This document shows positions 23,696 through 38,145 of a DNA stretch of 64,000 bases, piece by piece. The translations under genes and the position numbers were made by a program. This DNA is from Microglena sp. YARC. Taxonomy: Eukaryota > Chlorophyta > Chlorophyceae > Chlamydomonadales > Chlamydomonadaceae. The DNA is taken from positions 51,046,112-51,110,111 of the forward strand of contig CM039462.1 of the NCBI GenBank assembly GCA_022414725.1. Direction: 5' to 3'. Every line of letters begins with the position of its first letter. The first letter of the stretch is position 1. The notes beneath the pieces are model-generated. The model was not told where the DNA came from, searched no databases, and saw nothing but the letters and a program-made list of their open reading frames with translations.

Positions 23696-24855
23696 CCATG
23701 CAAGCTCCCCTTCCCCCCCACAATAACTGAATTATTCCGAAAACCACTACATACATGAAGCATACAAACTCACACAACTCCTTTGATACACAAATACTTA
23801 CACTTACCCCCCCACCCCTCACCCACACCTCCCCCCCACCATCCCAGTCACCCCCACACCCATAACACCTCACCCACCCTTCCACCAACACCTTAACACT
23901 CACAACCCACATGCACTCAATAACATCCCATGGAGGAACGATACGGCTCACTCCTGTTGACAGTGTGGCAGAGCAGCCAGATCAGATGCTTCCAGCCCAG
24001 CTACATCTCCCTTGACCAGAAAGTCATGAATCCCATGCGACATCAGGGCGGGAGGGCTGGGCGTTCAAGGCTGAGGGGCTCTGTCACCTTCCAAGCAAGG
24101 CACCGTTCACCCAAACCATCCAGGGTTCAAAGTGTCCGTGGAATCTAGATTGCCGATTTGAGACGGGCACGGTCATTTTAAGTTCGTCCGCTCCTCGAAC
24201 AACAAAGGAGAGGGCTAAGGGGGACGGAAGAAAAGGAAAGAAGGGGAGGAGGGGAAGAAAGGGTAGCAGCTTCCAAAGCGCGGCGGTTACAGGCGAAGCG
24301 GTGGGCACAGCAAATTGCCAGTGGAAGGAGGAGGAGGATGCGGAGGAGGTTGAATAAAGCCGAGGTTTATTCATCTCCAGCTGCATGATGAATGATCTCC
24401 AAATTGTACCGCCCGAAAGCACCGTCACGAAAATGAAAATTTGGCCCCGAGCAGCCCCGACAACTTCCGTCAAACGTCTCACGTGCAACGTTCTCCACCT
24501 GCGCCAGAGAACACGCAACGGTCCGAACCTGGAAAGCACCACTTCTAAGCGATTAGTTCGGCAGATTGTTCGGACAGTTTGGATGTCGTTGGCAACTCTC
24601 CCTGCACTTCAGGTAACAGCACACACACACACACATCCAAGAATCACCCATCACGTGCCCTAGGGCACTCGATGCTCCATGCCCTTCAAACTTACCTGTC
24701 CATCCAATATTCCAACCCATGCATGCATTCACCAAGTGGTTGGAATGCACACACATGCACAGACTAGATGCACAGACACATACTGGCTTGACTCAGCAAG
24801 CATACAAGCACACACTGGCTAAACTCAGCAAGCATACTCACACATACTATATCGG
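23690..24855 (+). repeat. Dispersed repeat B, copy 1
   Basis: Matches 39890-41225 in direct orientation. Shared blocks include CATGCACTCAATAACATCCC, GACCAGAAAGTCATGAATCC, CCAAACCATCCAGGG and GGTAGCAGCTTCCAAAGCGC. No coding function is seen. The two copies flank the right inverted-repeat arm at a distance and differ by substitutions and by an internal duplication in copy 2. Confidence 0.7.
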
Positions 24856-24984
24856 AAACATTGTCGAGTGCGGGTTCGGGGTTAGTCTGAGGAACTATCC
24901 TCAGCGGTGGCTGAGGAAAAAAGGGGAAAGCAGGGAAGGAAGGGGAAAAAAGGAAGGGGCTGGAAAAGGGTTGGAATGATTTTG

Positions 24985-25369
24985 ACATGGTTCACATCTT
25001 TTCAACCTCTTTCTTTTTTTTCTTGATTTGAGGAAAGTTGAGGAAAGTTGATGAATGTCCACCTCACCCTAAGAACACCAAAACATGGCACCAGCAAATC
25101 CAATCAAATACTAATACAATTTCAACTATTTGTTTGATGCTTCCACTATTTCCACTACTACCACTGCTAAAACCTATTCAAAACTGTGATAATGAAATTA
25201 ATTACATACATCATGAAAATAAGATTGAAGTTAGCTTAGCAGGCCATTAAACTTAACGTATACCTTTGATTCCCCAACGTTGCGTGCCACTTGTCATTAT
25301 CATTGAAGCATGACAAGCTTGACATTGTAGTCACACAAGTAAACATTTGAACATGCTCCTCACATATGA
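24985..25369. other. Non-genic AT-rich stretch
   Basis: Nothing recognised; no ORF with domain or splice context. Confidence 0.4.
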
Positions 25370-25525
25370 ATTGCCCTTCCGAATTGCAAGTATGAATTGT
25401 AGTTATGAATTGTACCTCCGAATTGAAAAGTATGAATCTTCCATACAAATTACAAGTATGAATTGCAAGTTTGAATTTCAGACATGAATTTTACTTCTGA
25501 ATTGAAAGTATGAATTGCACATGTG
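25370..25525 (+). repeat. Degenerate TATGAATTGCAAG repeats
   Basis: Eight or so imperfect units of about 18-20 bases built on AAGTATGAATTG, running directly into the next minisatellite. Confidence 0.6.
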
Positions 25526-25830
25526 AATTGCACTGCTTTACTCGCTTTGCTTTGGCTGTGGACTGCTTTACTCTTTTTGCATGGCAGTGTGCTTCTTCAC
25601 TCTTTTTGCTTTGGCTGTGTACTGCTTTACTCTTTTTGCTTTGGCTGTGTACTGCTTTACTCTTTTTGCTTTGGCTGTGTACTGCTTAACTCTTTTTGCT
25701 TTGGCTGTGTACTGCTTTACTCTTTTTGCTTTGGCTGTGTACTGCTTTACTCTTTTTGATTTGGTTGTAGACTGCTCTATTCTTCTAGCTTTGGCTGTAG
25801 AATGCTTAACTTGCTTTGCTTTGGCTGTGG
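25526..25830 (+). repeat. 30-base minisatellite upstream of the SRCR exon
   Basis: About nine units of TTTACTCTTTTTGCTTTGGC followed by TGTGTACTGC. The unit is a multiple of three, so the frame stays open (CFGCVLLYSF type), but there is no sign of a protein. It is pyrimidine-rich and lies just before the SRCR acceptor, probably in an intron. Confidence 0.85.
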
Positions 25831-25870
25831 ACAGGTGTCATCTGCGCAGGCCCTCCATAATCTCCATCAG

Positions 25871-28047
25871 ACCCCGACTTATTGGTTTGTTTGGTTGATG
25901 GAAGTTCTGATTCAGAGGGTCGGGTGGAGGTATTCACAGGCGGGCAGTGGGGGACGGTGTGCGATGATGGCTTTGATGACTGCACTGCACGTGTGGTGTG
26001 TCGACAGCTTGGATCGCCTTGGACAGGGGCAACTGCGGATTATTCAGTCCCTGCAACTGCGGATTATTCAGTCCCTGCAAATAAAGAGCTGGACATCTTG
26101 ATGGATGATTTGAGTTGCTCTGGGACTGAATCTTCCTTGGCCCTCTGCTATTATAATTCAGACCACAACTGCGGCCACTCTGAAGATGTTGGTGAGTCAC
26201 TAATTGGGCCCACTGGTAAAATAACCACGATGACAATTAGACCCATATTCTGGCCTTAGAAAAACAACAACAACAACGACAACAACCATTAAATCAACTG
26301 TTGTCTGGAGCTTACAAGCTAGATGGTGCAGTACATTTATGTATTTAAAGGTAATAACCCAAGGACAGAAAAGGCAATCAAAATAGGATGTGATCCAAAC
26401 ACTAAAACAAGGGAACATGGATCACTGACTAAGATTAAAGCCTTTCAGTGCATTACTCATACACCAAGCCTGCATAATAGGTATCCATAAATGAATGTAC
26501 TGCACCTGTACCAAAAGGGGCCCCATTTGAAGATCACTGGACCTCAATGTCCATCAGCAGGCCCCTTAACTTTTGCAATATCAAGTTACTGACAATTATG
26601 AAGCCTGCAAGTGCTTATTTCCTAAACCCTTAAGAGTAACTTTTGTATTCAGGAAATGAAAAGCTACTGTAAAAGGAATCTGAGTCAACCTCCTGAATGC
26701 ATTCCTTTTTTCATGCCTTAATTCAATACTCTTTGTATGCCTGAATCCCATACTCTTATTATGCCTGAATGTATTCCTCTTTTCACACCTGATTTCATCC
26801 CTTTTGCCATGCCTGTTTTAGGTGTTGTCTGCGCGGGACAATCATCGGATGGAGGTGAGTCAGGCCTTGGTCTTGGGCTAGAATGCATTCACATGTTGGT
26901 TAACATGTTGGTTAACATGTTGGTTAACATGTTGGTTAACATGTTGGTCAACATGTTGGTTAACATGTTGGTTAACATGTTGGTTAACATGTTGGTTAAC
27001 ATGTTGGTTAACATGTTGGTTAACATGTTGGTCAACATGTTGGTCAACATGTTGGTTAACATGTTGGTTAACATGTTGGTTAACATGTTGGTTAACATGT
27101 TGGTTAACATGTTGGTTAACATGTTGGTTAACATGTTGGTTAACATGTTGGTTAACATGTTGGTTAACATGTTGGTTAACATGTTGGTTAACATGTTGGT
27201 TAACATGTTGGTTAACATGTTGGTTAACATGTTGGTTAACATGTTGGTTAACATGTTGGTTAACATGTTGGTTAACATGTTGGTTAACATGTTGGTGCAC
27301 ATGTTGGTTAACATGTTGTTTAACATGTTGGTTAACATGTTGGTTAACATGTTGGTTAACATGTTGGTTAACATGTTGGTTAACATGTTGGTTAACATGT
27401 TGTTTAACATGTTGGTTAACATGTTGTTTAACATGTTGGTTAACATGTTGGTTAACATGTTGTTTAAAAATGTGCCCGAGCCCAGATGTCCCAGAGCCAA
27501 ATCACCTTGACGCTTATCTGAGCATCTCACTTGATTTTATCACCTTAACACTTATTTGAGCACCTCACTTCATTTTTTGTGCCCGCAGCTTGAAGGTTGG
27601 ATTATGAACATCATGCATAAAAAAAAGCTTATCTGTATTGTGAAAACATTTCCCACCATGTCTACATTAAAGGACAGACCAACATATAAAAGAACTAAAC
27701 CAACCCCCCAAAATAATTATATATAGAAAGATTACATACAACATTATATACATCATTATATACCACATTCTAGATTTTATTCTGTATTAAATAAATATTT
27801 ACCATTACATTACATATCATATTATATGACATTATAATATTTATTCTATTATATACAGCATCATAGTATACAGAATATCAAACCATTATATCTGATTGTA
27901 TACACCATTATATACAGACTTGCTTACCGTATATGAATTTTGTGCACAGGCAATTCTGGACCTGGAGACGACAGCAGCCACACAACCTCTGGAGATTACA
28001 ACAATGCTGATTACAACTATGCTGATTACGACTATGCTGATAACTAA
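25871..28047 (+). CDS. SRCR-domain protein, three 3' exons (5' part not found)
   Basis: Exons are 25871-26191, 26822-26854 (only 33 nt) and 27950-28047. The splice sites are GTGAGT at 26192 and 26855, and acceptors TTTTAG and GTGCACAG. The phases agree throughout. Exon 1 encodes a scavenger receptor cysteine-rich domain: CLVDGSSDSEGRVEVFTGG, WGTVCDDGFDDCTARVVCRQ, then LSCSGTESSLALCYY and HNCGHSEDVG. Exon 2 supplies the closing VVCAG of the domain. Exon 3 encodes a Ser/Thr- then Asp/Tyr-rich tail ending DYNYADYDYADN and a stop. In exon 1 an in-frame duplication of GCAACTGCGGATTATTCAGTCCCT (26029-26075) adds eight residues. SRCR domains are extracellular binding modules, so a secreted protein or surface ectodomain is likely. 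The signal peptide and any other domains would lie upstream; I found none. Confidence 0.75.
26892..27466 (+). repeat. 12-base minisatellite in SRCR intron 2
   Basis: About 48 units of ACATGTTGGTTA, nearly all identical. Variants GTCA, GTTT and GTGC are scattered in the 3' third. The unit contains the palindromes ACATGT and GTTAAC, so single strands can fold back. All frames of such a unit stay open (MLVN or MLTN peptides), but it lies between two well-supported splice sites and is intronic. Confidence 0.95.
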
Positions 28048-28109
28048 AGTGGATTGAGGGGCTGGCGTTTTGGCAGGAGGCGCTCGAGGAAGCTGATGCA
28101 GACGGATGT

Positions 28110-28305
28110 GGCTGGTAAGACCCAACCCAACCCAACCCAGCCCTGCCCAACCCAACCCAGCCCAACCCAACCCTGCCCAACCCAACCCAGCCCTGCCCAA
28201 CCCAACCCAGCACAACCCAACCCTGCCCAACCCAACCCAAACCAAACCAGCACAACCCAGCACAAACAACAAAAAAACGAACCAAAACCAAACCAAACCA
28301 AACCA
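28110..28305 (+). repeat. CCCAACCCAACCCAGC minisatellite
   Basis: Imperfect units of CCCAACCCAACCCAGCCCTG just downstream of the SRCR stop, drifting into ACCAAACCAAAC. It resembles a telomere-like G/C-skewed repeat but matches no canonical telomere unit. Confidence 0.8.
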
Positions 28306-29129
28306 TGGATATTATGATAGTGATTATTATCTCATTTTTAAGAGATAACATACAACACATGTAATGTATATTGTAAAAGATATCTCCATCCTTCAAATGA
28401 ATCAGGATTTGCTGGAGTCTTTATCACCATCTCACGTTAAATTTTCAAATTTTCAAAATACAATACAAATTTACAAAATGCAAATGTCTGTCCTCAGAAT
28501 CAGGATATAAAGGAAATTCCAACATTAAATACATTTCATCGTCTAGCACTCTTCTACCATCAACCGCAATATAACTCTTGAACCATCAACCTCAATATCA
28601 CTCTTCTACTGAAACTGGAAATTTGAATCTTCCAACCTGGTCGGCTGAAGCCACGCCACCTTCTGTTGGTGATGACGGCGTTGCGTACGTAGGAGAAGAA
28701 GAAGAATATGGGTATTTCTATGTACATAGATACATGTCACGAAGGGACTTGCCCAATCGTGACAGGAAGGAGGGGAAAGGAGGGCTAAATAGAAAAGGAG
28801 GGCTAAATAGAAAAGGCATTGATGAACTGAACCCCCAAAATAGTAACTACCTCATTGAAACAAATTTGCCCCGCATGCACTGGTAAAATGGTAACGAACA
28901 TATACCGGCTGTGGTTGCTGTTAAAGGGGAAGTCGTCCAGTCCATTGATTTACCAGTTGTTGTTCTTATTGGGCAAAAACAAGGGTCTAGTTGCTTCTTT
29001 TTACTTCCAACCAACCCAGTGTATGTCGAGTGGCCTGTTTCTACCCTCACCTTCTCAGCAGCTGCAAAATACAAAGGGAGCAAAAATCAGAAGGGTGGGG
29101 TGGTGGTGGTTGGGTGGCCTAACCCACAC
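28306..29129. other. Non-genic stretch before the satellite
   Basis: A 102-residue ORF (28578-28886) has an acidic middle and an in-frame duplicated GGLNRK. It could be an exon, but no splice signals or domain support it. Confidence 0.35.
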
Positions 29130-32100
29130 CCGAACCACCACCACCACCACCCTCGCAACCCACACACGCACCATCACCACCACCCTCGCAACCCACACAC
29201 TAGCCGCCGCCACCTCTACCCTCGCAACCCACAAACACACTACCACCACCACCTACCTCGTCACCCACACACACAGAAGCCACCACCACCACCCCCTCAA
29301 CCCACACACCACCACCACCACCACCCTCGAAACCTACACACACACCATCAACACCACCTTCGCATCCCTCACACACACCACCACCACATCACTCTTGCAA
29401 CCCACACACACACCAACTCCACCACCCTTGCAACCCACACACCACCACCACCACCACCCTCGAAACCCACACACACACCATCACCACCACCCTCGCATCC
29501 CTCACACACACCACCACCACCACCACCACCCTCGCAACCCACACGCACCCCACCACCACCAACACCCTCACAACCCACACACACACCAACTCCACCACCC
29601 TTGCAACCCACACACACACCATCACCACCACCCTCGAAACCCACACACACACCATCACCACCACCCTCGCATCCCTCACACACACCACCACCACCACCAC
29701 CACCCTCGCAACCCACACACACCCCACCACCACCACCACCCTCACAACCCACACACACACTACCAAGACTCTCGCAACCCACACACACACCACAACCACC
29801 ACCACCCTCCCAACCCACACACACACCATCACCACCACCCTCGCAACCCACACACACCCACCACCACCACCACCCTCACAACCCACACACACACCACCAA
29901 GACTCTCGCAACCCACACACACACCACAACCACCACCACCCTCCCAACCCACACACACCATCACCACCACCGCCCTCGCAACCCACACACCACCACCACC
30001 ACCACCCTCGTAACCCACACACACACCATCACCACCACCCTCGCATCCCTCACACACACCACCACCACACCACCCTCGCAACCTACACACACACCCACCA
30101 CCACCACCACCCTCACAACCCACACACACCACCACCACCACCATCACAACCCACACACACACCATCACCACCACCCTCGCAACCCACACTCACACCACCA
30201 CCACCACCACCCTCACAACCCACACACACGCCACAACCACCACCACCCTCGCAACCCACACACCACCATCACCACCACCACCCTTGCATACCACACACAC
30301 ACCATCACCTCCACCACCACCCTCGTAACCCACACACAAACCACTGCCACCACCACCCTCCCAACCCACACACACACCATCACCACCACCACCCTTGCAA
30401 CCCACACCCACATAACCACCACCCTCACAACCCACACACCACCACACCACCACCCTCGCAACCCACACACACACCATCACCACCATCCTCGCAACCCACA
30501 CACACACCACCACCACCCTCGTAACCCACACACACACCACCACCACCACCACCCTCGCAACCCACACACCACCATCACCACCACCACCCTCACATCCCCC
30601 CCCATACAATCACCACCACCACCCTTGCAACCCACACACCACCATCACCACCACCCTCGCAACCCACACACACCATCACCACCACCGCCCTCACATACCA
30701 CACACACACCATCACCACCACCCTCGTAACCCACACACAAACCACCACCCTCACAACCCACACACACACCACCACCACCCTCACAACCCACACGCACACG
30801 CACACCACCACCCTAGCAACCCACACACCACCACTACCACCCCCACCCACACAACCAACACACACACCATAACCACCACCCTCGCAACCCACACACACAC
30901 CACCACCACCACCAACCGGTAACCCACACACACACACACCACCACCACCACCCTCTCATCCTACACACACACCACTACTAACACCACCACCCCCCTCACA
31001 ATTCACATACACACCACCAATATCACCACCCTCACGACTCCCACACACACCACCACCATCACCACCACCCTTTCATCCTACACACACACCACCACCACCA
31101 CCACCCTCACAACCCACACACACACCATCACCACCACCCTCGCATCCCTCACACACACCACCACCACACCACCCTCGCAACCTACACACACACCACCACC
31201 ACCACCACCACCCTCACAACCCACACACACCACTACCACCACCATCACAACCCACACACACACCATCACCACCACCCTCGCAACCACACACACACACCAC
31301 CACCCACCACCCTCACAACCCACACACACGCCACAACCACCACCACCCTCGCAACCCACACACCACCATCACCACCACCACCCTTGCATACCACACACAC
31401 ACCATCACCTCCACCACCACCCTCGTAACCCACACACAAACCACTGCCACCACCACCCTCCCAACCCTCACACACACACCATCACCACCACCACCACCAC
31501 CCTTGCAACCCACACCCACATCACCACCACCCTCACAACCCACACACCACCACTACCACCACCACCCTCGCAACCCACACACACACCATCACCACCATCC
31601 TCGCAACCCACACACACACCACCACCACCCTCGTAACCCACACACACACCACCACCACCACCACCCTCGACCACCACCACACACCACCATCACCACCACC
31701 ACCCTCACATCCCCCCCAATCACCACCACCCTTGCAACCCACACACCACCATCACCACCACCCTCGCAACCCACACACACCATCACCACCACCGCCCTCA
31801 CATACCACACACACACCATCACCACCACCCTCGCAACCCACACACCACCACCACCACCACCCTCGCAACCCACACACACCATCACCACCACCCTCACAAC
31901 CCACACACACACACACCACCACCACCCTCGCAACCACACACACCATCACACACCACCCGCACACCACACCACCACCACCACCACCCTCGTAACCCACGCA
32001 CACACCATCACCACCACCCTCGCATCCCTCACACACACCACCACCACACCACCCTCGCAACCTACACACACACCACCACCACCACCACCACCACCCCACT

Positions 32101-34925
32101 CACCACCACCACCACCATCACAACCCACACACACACCATCACCACCACCCTCGCAACCCACACACACACCACCACCACCCTCACAACCCACACACACGCC
32201 ACAACCACCACCACCCTCGCAACCCACACACCACCATCACCACCACCACCCTTGCATACCACACACACACCATCACCTCCACCACCACCCTCGTAACCCA
32301 CACACAAACCACTGCCACCACCACCCTCCCAACCCACACACACACCATCACCACCACCACCACCACCCTTGCAACCCACACCCACATAACCACCACCCTC
32401 ACAACCCACACACCACCACCACCACACCACCCTCGCAACCCACACACACACCATCACCACCATCCTCGCAACCCACACACACACCACCACCACCCTCGTA
32501 ACCCACACACACACCACCACCACCACCACCCTCGCAACCCACACACCACCATCACCACCACCACCCTCACATCCCCCCCCATACAATCACCACCACCACC
32601 CTTGCAACCCACACACCACCATCACCACCACCCTCGCAACCCACACACACCATCACCACCACCGCCCTCACATACCACACACACACCATCACCACCACCT
32701 CGTAACCACACACACACCACCACCACCCTCACAACCCACACACACACCCACACACCACCACCCTAACCCACACACACCCCACCACCACCTCACACACCAC
32801 ACCAACACACACACCACACCACAACCACACACACCACACATCACCACCACCCTCGCACCACACACACACCACCACCCTACCACCACACCACACACACACA
32901 TCACCACCACACACACCACCACCACCCTCACACCACCACCACCACCCTACACACACCACCACCACCACCCTCGCACACACACACACCATCACCACCACCC
33001 TCACACCACCTCACCAACACACACACCACACCACCCTTGCAACCCACACACACACCACCATCACCACTCACCCCACCCACACACCACCACCACCACCACC
33101 CTCACAACCCACACACACACCATCACCACCACCCTCGCACCCACACACACCACCACCACACCACCCTCGCACACACACCACCACACACCACCACCACCCT
33201 CACAACCCCAACACACCACACCACCACCATCACAACCCACACACACACCATCACCACCACCCTCGCACACACACACCACACCACCACCCTCACAACCCAC
33301 ACACACGCCACAACCACACACCACCCTCGCAACCCACACACCACCATCACCACCACCACCCTTGCATCACCACCACCACACACACACCATCACCTCCACC
33401 ACCACCTCGTCACCACACACAAACCACCACCACCACCCTCCCAACCCACACACACACCATCACCACCACCACCACACCCACCACACCACACACCACCACC
33501 CTCACAACCCACACACCACCACACCACCACCACCCTCGCAACCCACACACACACCATCACCACCACCCTCGCAACCACCACACACACACACCACCACCAC
33601 CCTCGCACCCACACACACACACACACACCACCACCACCCTCGCACCCACACACCACCACCCTCACCACCACCACCCACACCCCACACACCACACCACCAC
33701 CCTCCACCACCCACCCACACAACACACACACACCACCACCACCACCCTCGCAACCCACACACCACCACCACCACCACCCACACACACACACCACCACCAC
33801 CCTCACCAACCCACACCACCACACACACCACCACACCCACCCGCAACCACACACACACCACCACACCACAACCACACACACACCAACACACACACACCAC
33901 CACCCTCACAACCCACACACACACCACCACCACCACCCTCGCAACCACACACACACCACACCACCACCACCCACCCACACACCACACACACACACACCAC
34001 CACCACCCCCACAACCACACACACACCACCACCACCCTCGCAACCCACACACCACACCATCCACCACCACCCACCCAACCACCACACACCACCACCACCC
34101 TACCACCACACCCCAAACCACCACCACACACACCACACCACCACTCGTACCCCACACACAAACCACCACCACCATCACACCCTCGACCACCACCACCACC
34201 ACCACAACCCACACACACCATCACCACCCTCGCACCACCACCACACCACACACCACCACCCTCGAACCACCCCACACACACCACCACCACCACCCTCGCA
34301 CCTCACACAACACCACCACACCATTTTGCAACCCACACACACACCAACTCCACCACCCTTGCACACCACCACCACCACCACCCTCGCAACCCACACACAC
34401 ACCACCACCACCACCCTCACAACCCTCACACACACCACCACCACCACCACTGACCACCCTTACAACCCACACACACACCACCACCACAACCACCCTCACA
34501 ACCCACACACACACACCACCACCACCACCCTCACAACCCACACACACACCATCACCACCACCACCCTCGTAACCCACACACACCACCACCACAACAACCA
34601 CCCTTGCAACCCCCCACACACCACCACCACCACCACCCTTGCAACCCACTCACACACCACCACCACCACCACCCTCGCAACCAACACCCAAACCACCACA
34701 ACAACCACCCTTGCAACCTTGACATACACCACCACCACCACCCTATCAACCCAATCACACACCACCACCACCAACACCCTCGTAACCCACACACACACCA
34801 CCACCCGCGCCCTCTTGACCCACACAGATTACACCACCACCACCACTCTTGCAACACACACACACACCACCGCCTCCCTCGCAACCCACACACACACCAC
34901 CTCCACCATCCTCACAACCCCCCCC

Positions 34926-34971
<46 letters not shown>

Positions 34972-35020
34972 ACACACACACCACCACCACCACCCTCTCA
35001 TCCCACACACATCAAACTGA
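29130..35020 (+). repeat. A/C-rich satellite, block 3
   Basis: CCCTCGCAACCCACACACAC units with CCACCACCA or CCATCACCACCA linkers, about 30-45 bases each. Higher-order duplication is evident: for example, the block around 30205-30420 recurs at about 31315-31530 and 32180-32400 with the same rare variants. Single-base deletions are more frequent at 32690-34330. A pure CA run lies at 34928-34970. No gene. Confidence 0.9.
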
Positions 35021-36172
35021 GCCCCAAACCACTTGACGTTTGAATTCGGCAGTCATCCCGAAGAAGACTCCATAGTCACAGCCGGAGGGCTGCATACACA
35101 GCCCCAGTTTATGAGGTAACGCGCGACTGTGTACCAAAGCGCGGTATACGAGACACACATTTCGCAAGAACAGCCACGAGGGCAGCAACAAAGTTCACGA
35201 GGGCAGCAACAAGGTTAGACGCACCGCACACCTCACACCGCACACAAAACAACCCTAATTACAGCGGTGCTACCCATCCCCACCCCCATCCCCATCCCAT
35301 CCCATCCCCAGGGGATCCATTGGTCCACTTGGTCCAATCCAGCACAAGGGCGGTCACGCCCTTGTTTTATTTCCGAATAGGGGTGTGTGGGGGCATTATG
35401 GTGACTTGGGTCAGCCAACCTAACTCTAACTATTTGCGTTTCCGATGAAACACCGGTTAGCGCCGAATTACGAATTGAACCGCCGCTTAACCGGACAAGC
35501 TTGTAGTGTCACAGGCTACAGTAAGGGTCACTCGGTACGGTTCACGAGAATGTCCTTTCACGTTTCTCCCTCCTACTAGTGTACTATGAATGTCACCTGC
35601 ATTGTGAACAACATCTTCATTATTTGCTTGCTTGCAAACACTCGAACTGGACAGAAGCGGTGCGTAGAGTAGGCGATTCAATTATGTGTTCGCCCAGTGT
35701 TATGTCACTCCCGCTATTGTGATGTGTCCTCTTATTGTTGATTTCTCTATTCTATCCTACTTCTCTGGAACTATTCCTGGATGTCTGGCCGTGCAGGCAC
35801 GTACATGCACCATACCGGTTACATAGCTTCGCTGTTGCTGTCCTGCTTTAAAATGCTGCTGCAAATCCCCGTTGCTTCCTACTGCAGTACGCTCCCAGTT
35901 GCGTAGCCTACTGCTGTATACTACCAGTGACTGACTTTAAGCAGCAAAAATCTACGAATCTACACTGCTGTACTCCCTGCTATGATTCCCCATTGCCTTC
36001 TAACTTGCTAATCCTCGAAGCTTAGTTACGCGACTGAATCCCTGTTTCGTTGCTTAATCAATTCCTTGCAAATCGTCGCTTGGCATCCCAGCTGATCTCT
36101 CTCCGTCCTTTGCGTGCCGAGCGATTGCCCCCCCTGTCCTCCTTCCTAGTATCCTAATCCCCACTAATGCTA

Positions 36173-37046
36173 CTAATCAACGTATGGCTTCCCAACCTGA
36201 TGCAGATTTAAATATTGAACCTTGCCTGCGTGCCCCCTCATCATCCACTTATCGGGAAACTGAGGGGGAGATGAAATAAGGGACATATAAGTGGTACTCA
36301 GCAGTACAGCGGCAAAACTGTCCAATAGAGGAGTGCAGTCAGGGGCTGCTTGAGTACATTAAAAGGAGCACTGAGATAATGAGATGGAACTCAGTATATG
36401 GCGTATAATCTGCCTGATAGAGCAGTATAGCCGACAACTGTCGGGGTACAAAGGAGAGGGAACACTACAAAGAGTAAGAAAATAGTAGTTAGCAGTACAT
36501 GGAGTGTGGAGATCAAGCAAGGAGCAAAGAAAGCAAAATAAAGGTCTATTGTAGAAAGGCATAGAGTGCCCATGGCCTGGTTAGCGAGATTCCACCAGTA
36601 AGCGAAATAAGACAAAAGGCACAGGATGTCCACCAGTTAAACAAGGAGAGAGGCGTAGAGCTCTTAAATGGCAGCCTATTAACCCAAACCGGATGCGTAT
36701 GGTCACCCTCAGTGCAGGGGCCTCGGCTCACCTGCTGCTCCCTGTCCCATCCTTGTGCGCGGACCCGGGTCAGATCGCCTTCCCCACTGCCGATGAACTT
36801 GCATTCCCCGTCTAAATGATATACCTCGACAGAGAACTTCGTCTCGTTGTTGACGTTTAAAGTCCTGGTCTCGAACCACACGGGCGTGGTTTTGCTGTCC
36901 TCACGGGGGTTGGTTTCCTCCTCCTCATCGCCAATCGAGATGATGCAGAAAGGGTTTTGAGATAAGGGGTACTTGACGGTGTCGACGTCCTTAACGTATT
37001 CAAACAGCACAGTCAGCACCCCAGCCTGGATAGCCCGGCTAGCCAT
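36173..37046 (-). CDS. C2-domain protein, two exons (right copy)
   Basis: Exon 1 is 37046-36732 and exon 2 is 36259-36173 on the minus strand, with the same splice sites and stop as the left copy and a predicted length of 133 residues. It differs from the left copy by at least two residues in exon 1: Met to Lys after DVDTV, and Pro to Ser before QNPF. It otherwise keeps an open frame and all splice signals. Both copies therefore look intact. Whether they are paralogues or alleles depends on whether the inverted repeat is real. Confidence 0.7.
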
Positions 37047-37465
37047 GAGGGAACAAGCAGGTGCTGTGCAGCGGTCGTGGGGAACGGGGCGTGTTGTACT
37101 GCAGTGAGAACTCGGCTCGCACTCCTCGCAGTAGAGAAAAATAAAAGACTTGCGGTGTGGCTGAAAACAGGCCCCCCAGGGCTGAATAGTCTGATCTGGG
37201 CTCGGAGATCGAAACAAAAGCCGAAGGATTATTACCTTCTGCAGCCTTAGCTTGGCTGAACAAACTGAAGAAGGGATGAGAACTCAGGGTAGAACGAGAA
37301 TTTGCAAACAGCTGATGCGATTGCTAACTTTGCGCTTGGGGCGCTCACTAAGAACATGCGAAACCAGGGGTTGGGCAAACCTCTTCCGTTCGAGCAGCTT
37401 CTACGCAGCTTCCCATCGCCTTGTCCCGGCAGGGCCAGCCCAGGCCTGTGCGGTTAAGAGGAAGG

Positions 37466-37735
37466 TCACGCTGCGTTTGGTTTTGGTCGATTTAGCTTTT
37501 GATTTTGGTCCAGGCCTGTGCGGTAATAAGGCCAGGTAAGTTGGCGAGTATACCCGTTCGGTCGGTACATTCGGTCGGCTTTCGGTCGTTGGTGCCACGG
37601 AGTAACGACCGACGAGGGGCGGACTTGATCTACCTCCTGTGCCGGTTCCAAGGTGTCTTGTTCCATACCGAAACCCTTCCGTCGTACCAAGTATTCGACT
37701 CTGCGCTTGGTGGAGGCAGGAGTAAAAAACTGCAA
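37466..37735 (-). pseudogene. Chromodomain relic (right copy)
   Basis: The minus-strand frame contains the same RRVEYLVRRKGFG...TLEPAQEV core as the left copy. Small indels downstream shift the tail relative to the left copy. Confidence 0.5.
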
Positions 37736-38145
37736 ACGTCGAGCCTAAAAACCCGAGTGGGCCGCCCCCCCTCCCTAAAAAGAAAATCCTTCTTAGATTT
37801 GGATTCGGCGGGGTTAAAGTAATGATAAACGCCTGGTGGGGCGTGGTATTGAGGAAGACTCCCGTCGGACGCGGGTAGAGAACGGTCTACCACCTCAACT
37901 GGACAAGCTACCATCGCAGTTGACAAATAGTAGGGGGCCTTGGCGGGTCCCTGGAGTCGAGGGGGGCCCCGGGGTGGATGTAATGTTCGTCAAGCAGCAG
38001 TGGCAGCCTCATTGGTGATGGATGCACAAGCAGTTGCTTACTTATCCGTACAACTTTAATATTGGGGGGGGGGGGGGGGGGGGGGTCAAGAATCAATGTA
38101 GCATGGCATGGCATTATTATTCAACTTGGTGGCCTGTAAGGCTAA

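Noticed and set aside
26737..27530. 257- and 213-residue ORFs made of MLVN or MLTN repeats
   Set aside because: They are translations of the 12-base minisatellite lying in SRCR intron 2, between well-supported splice sites.
28110..28305. Telomeric repeat
   Set aside because: CCCAACCCAACCCAG units are irregular, lie immediately downstream of a gene and match no canonical telomere unit.
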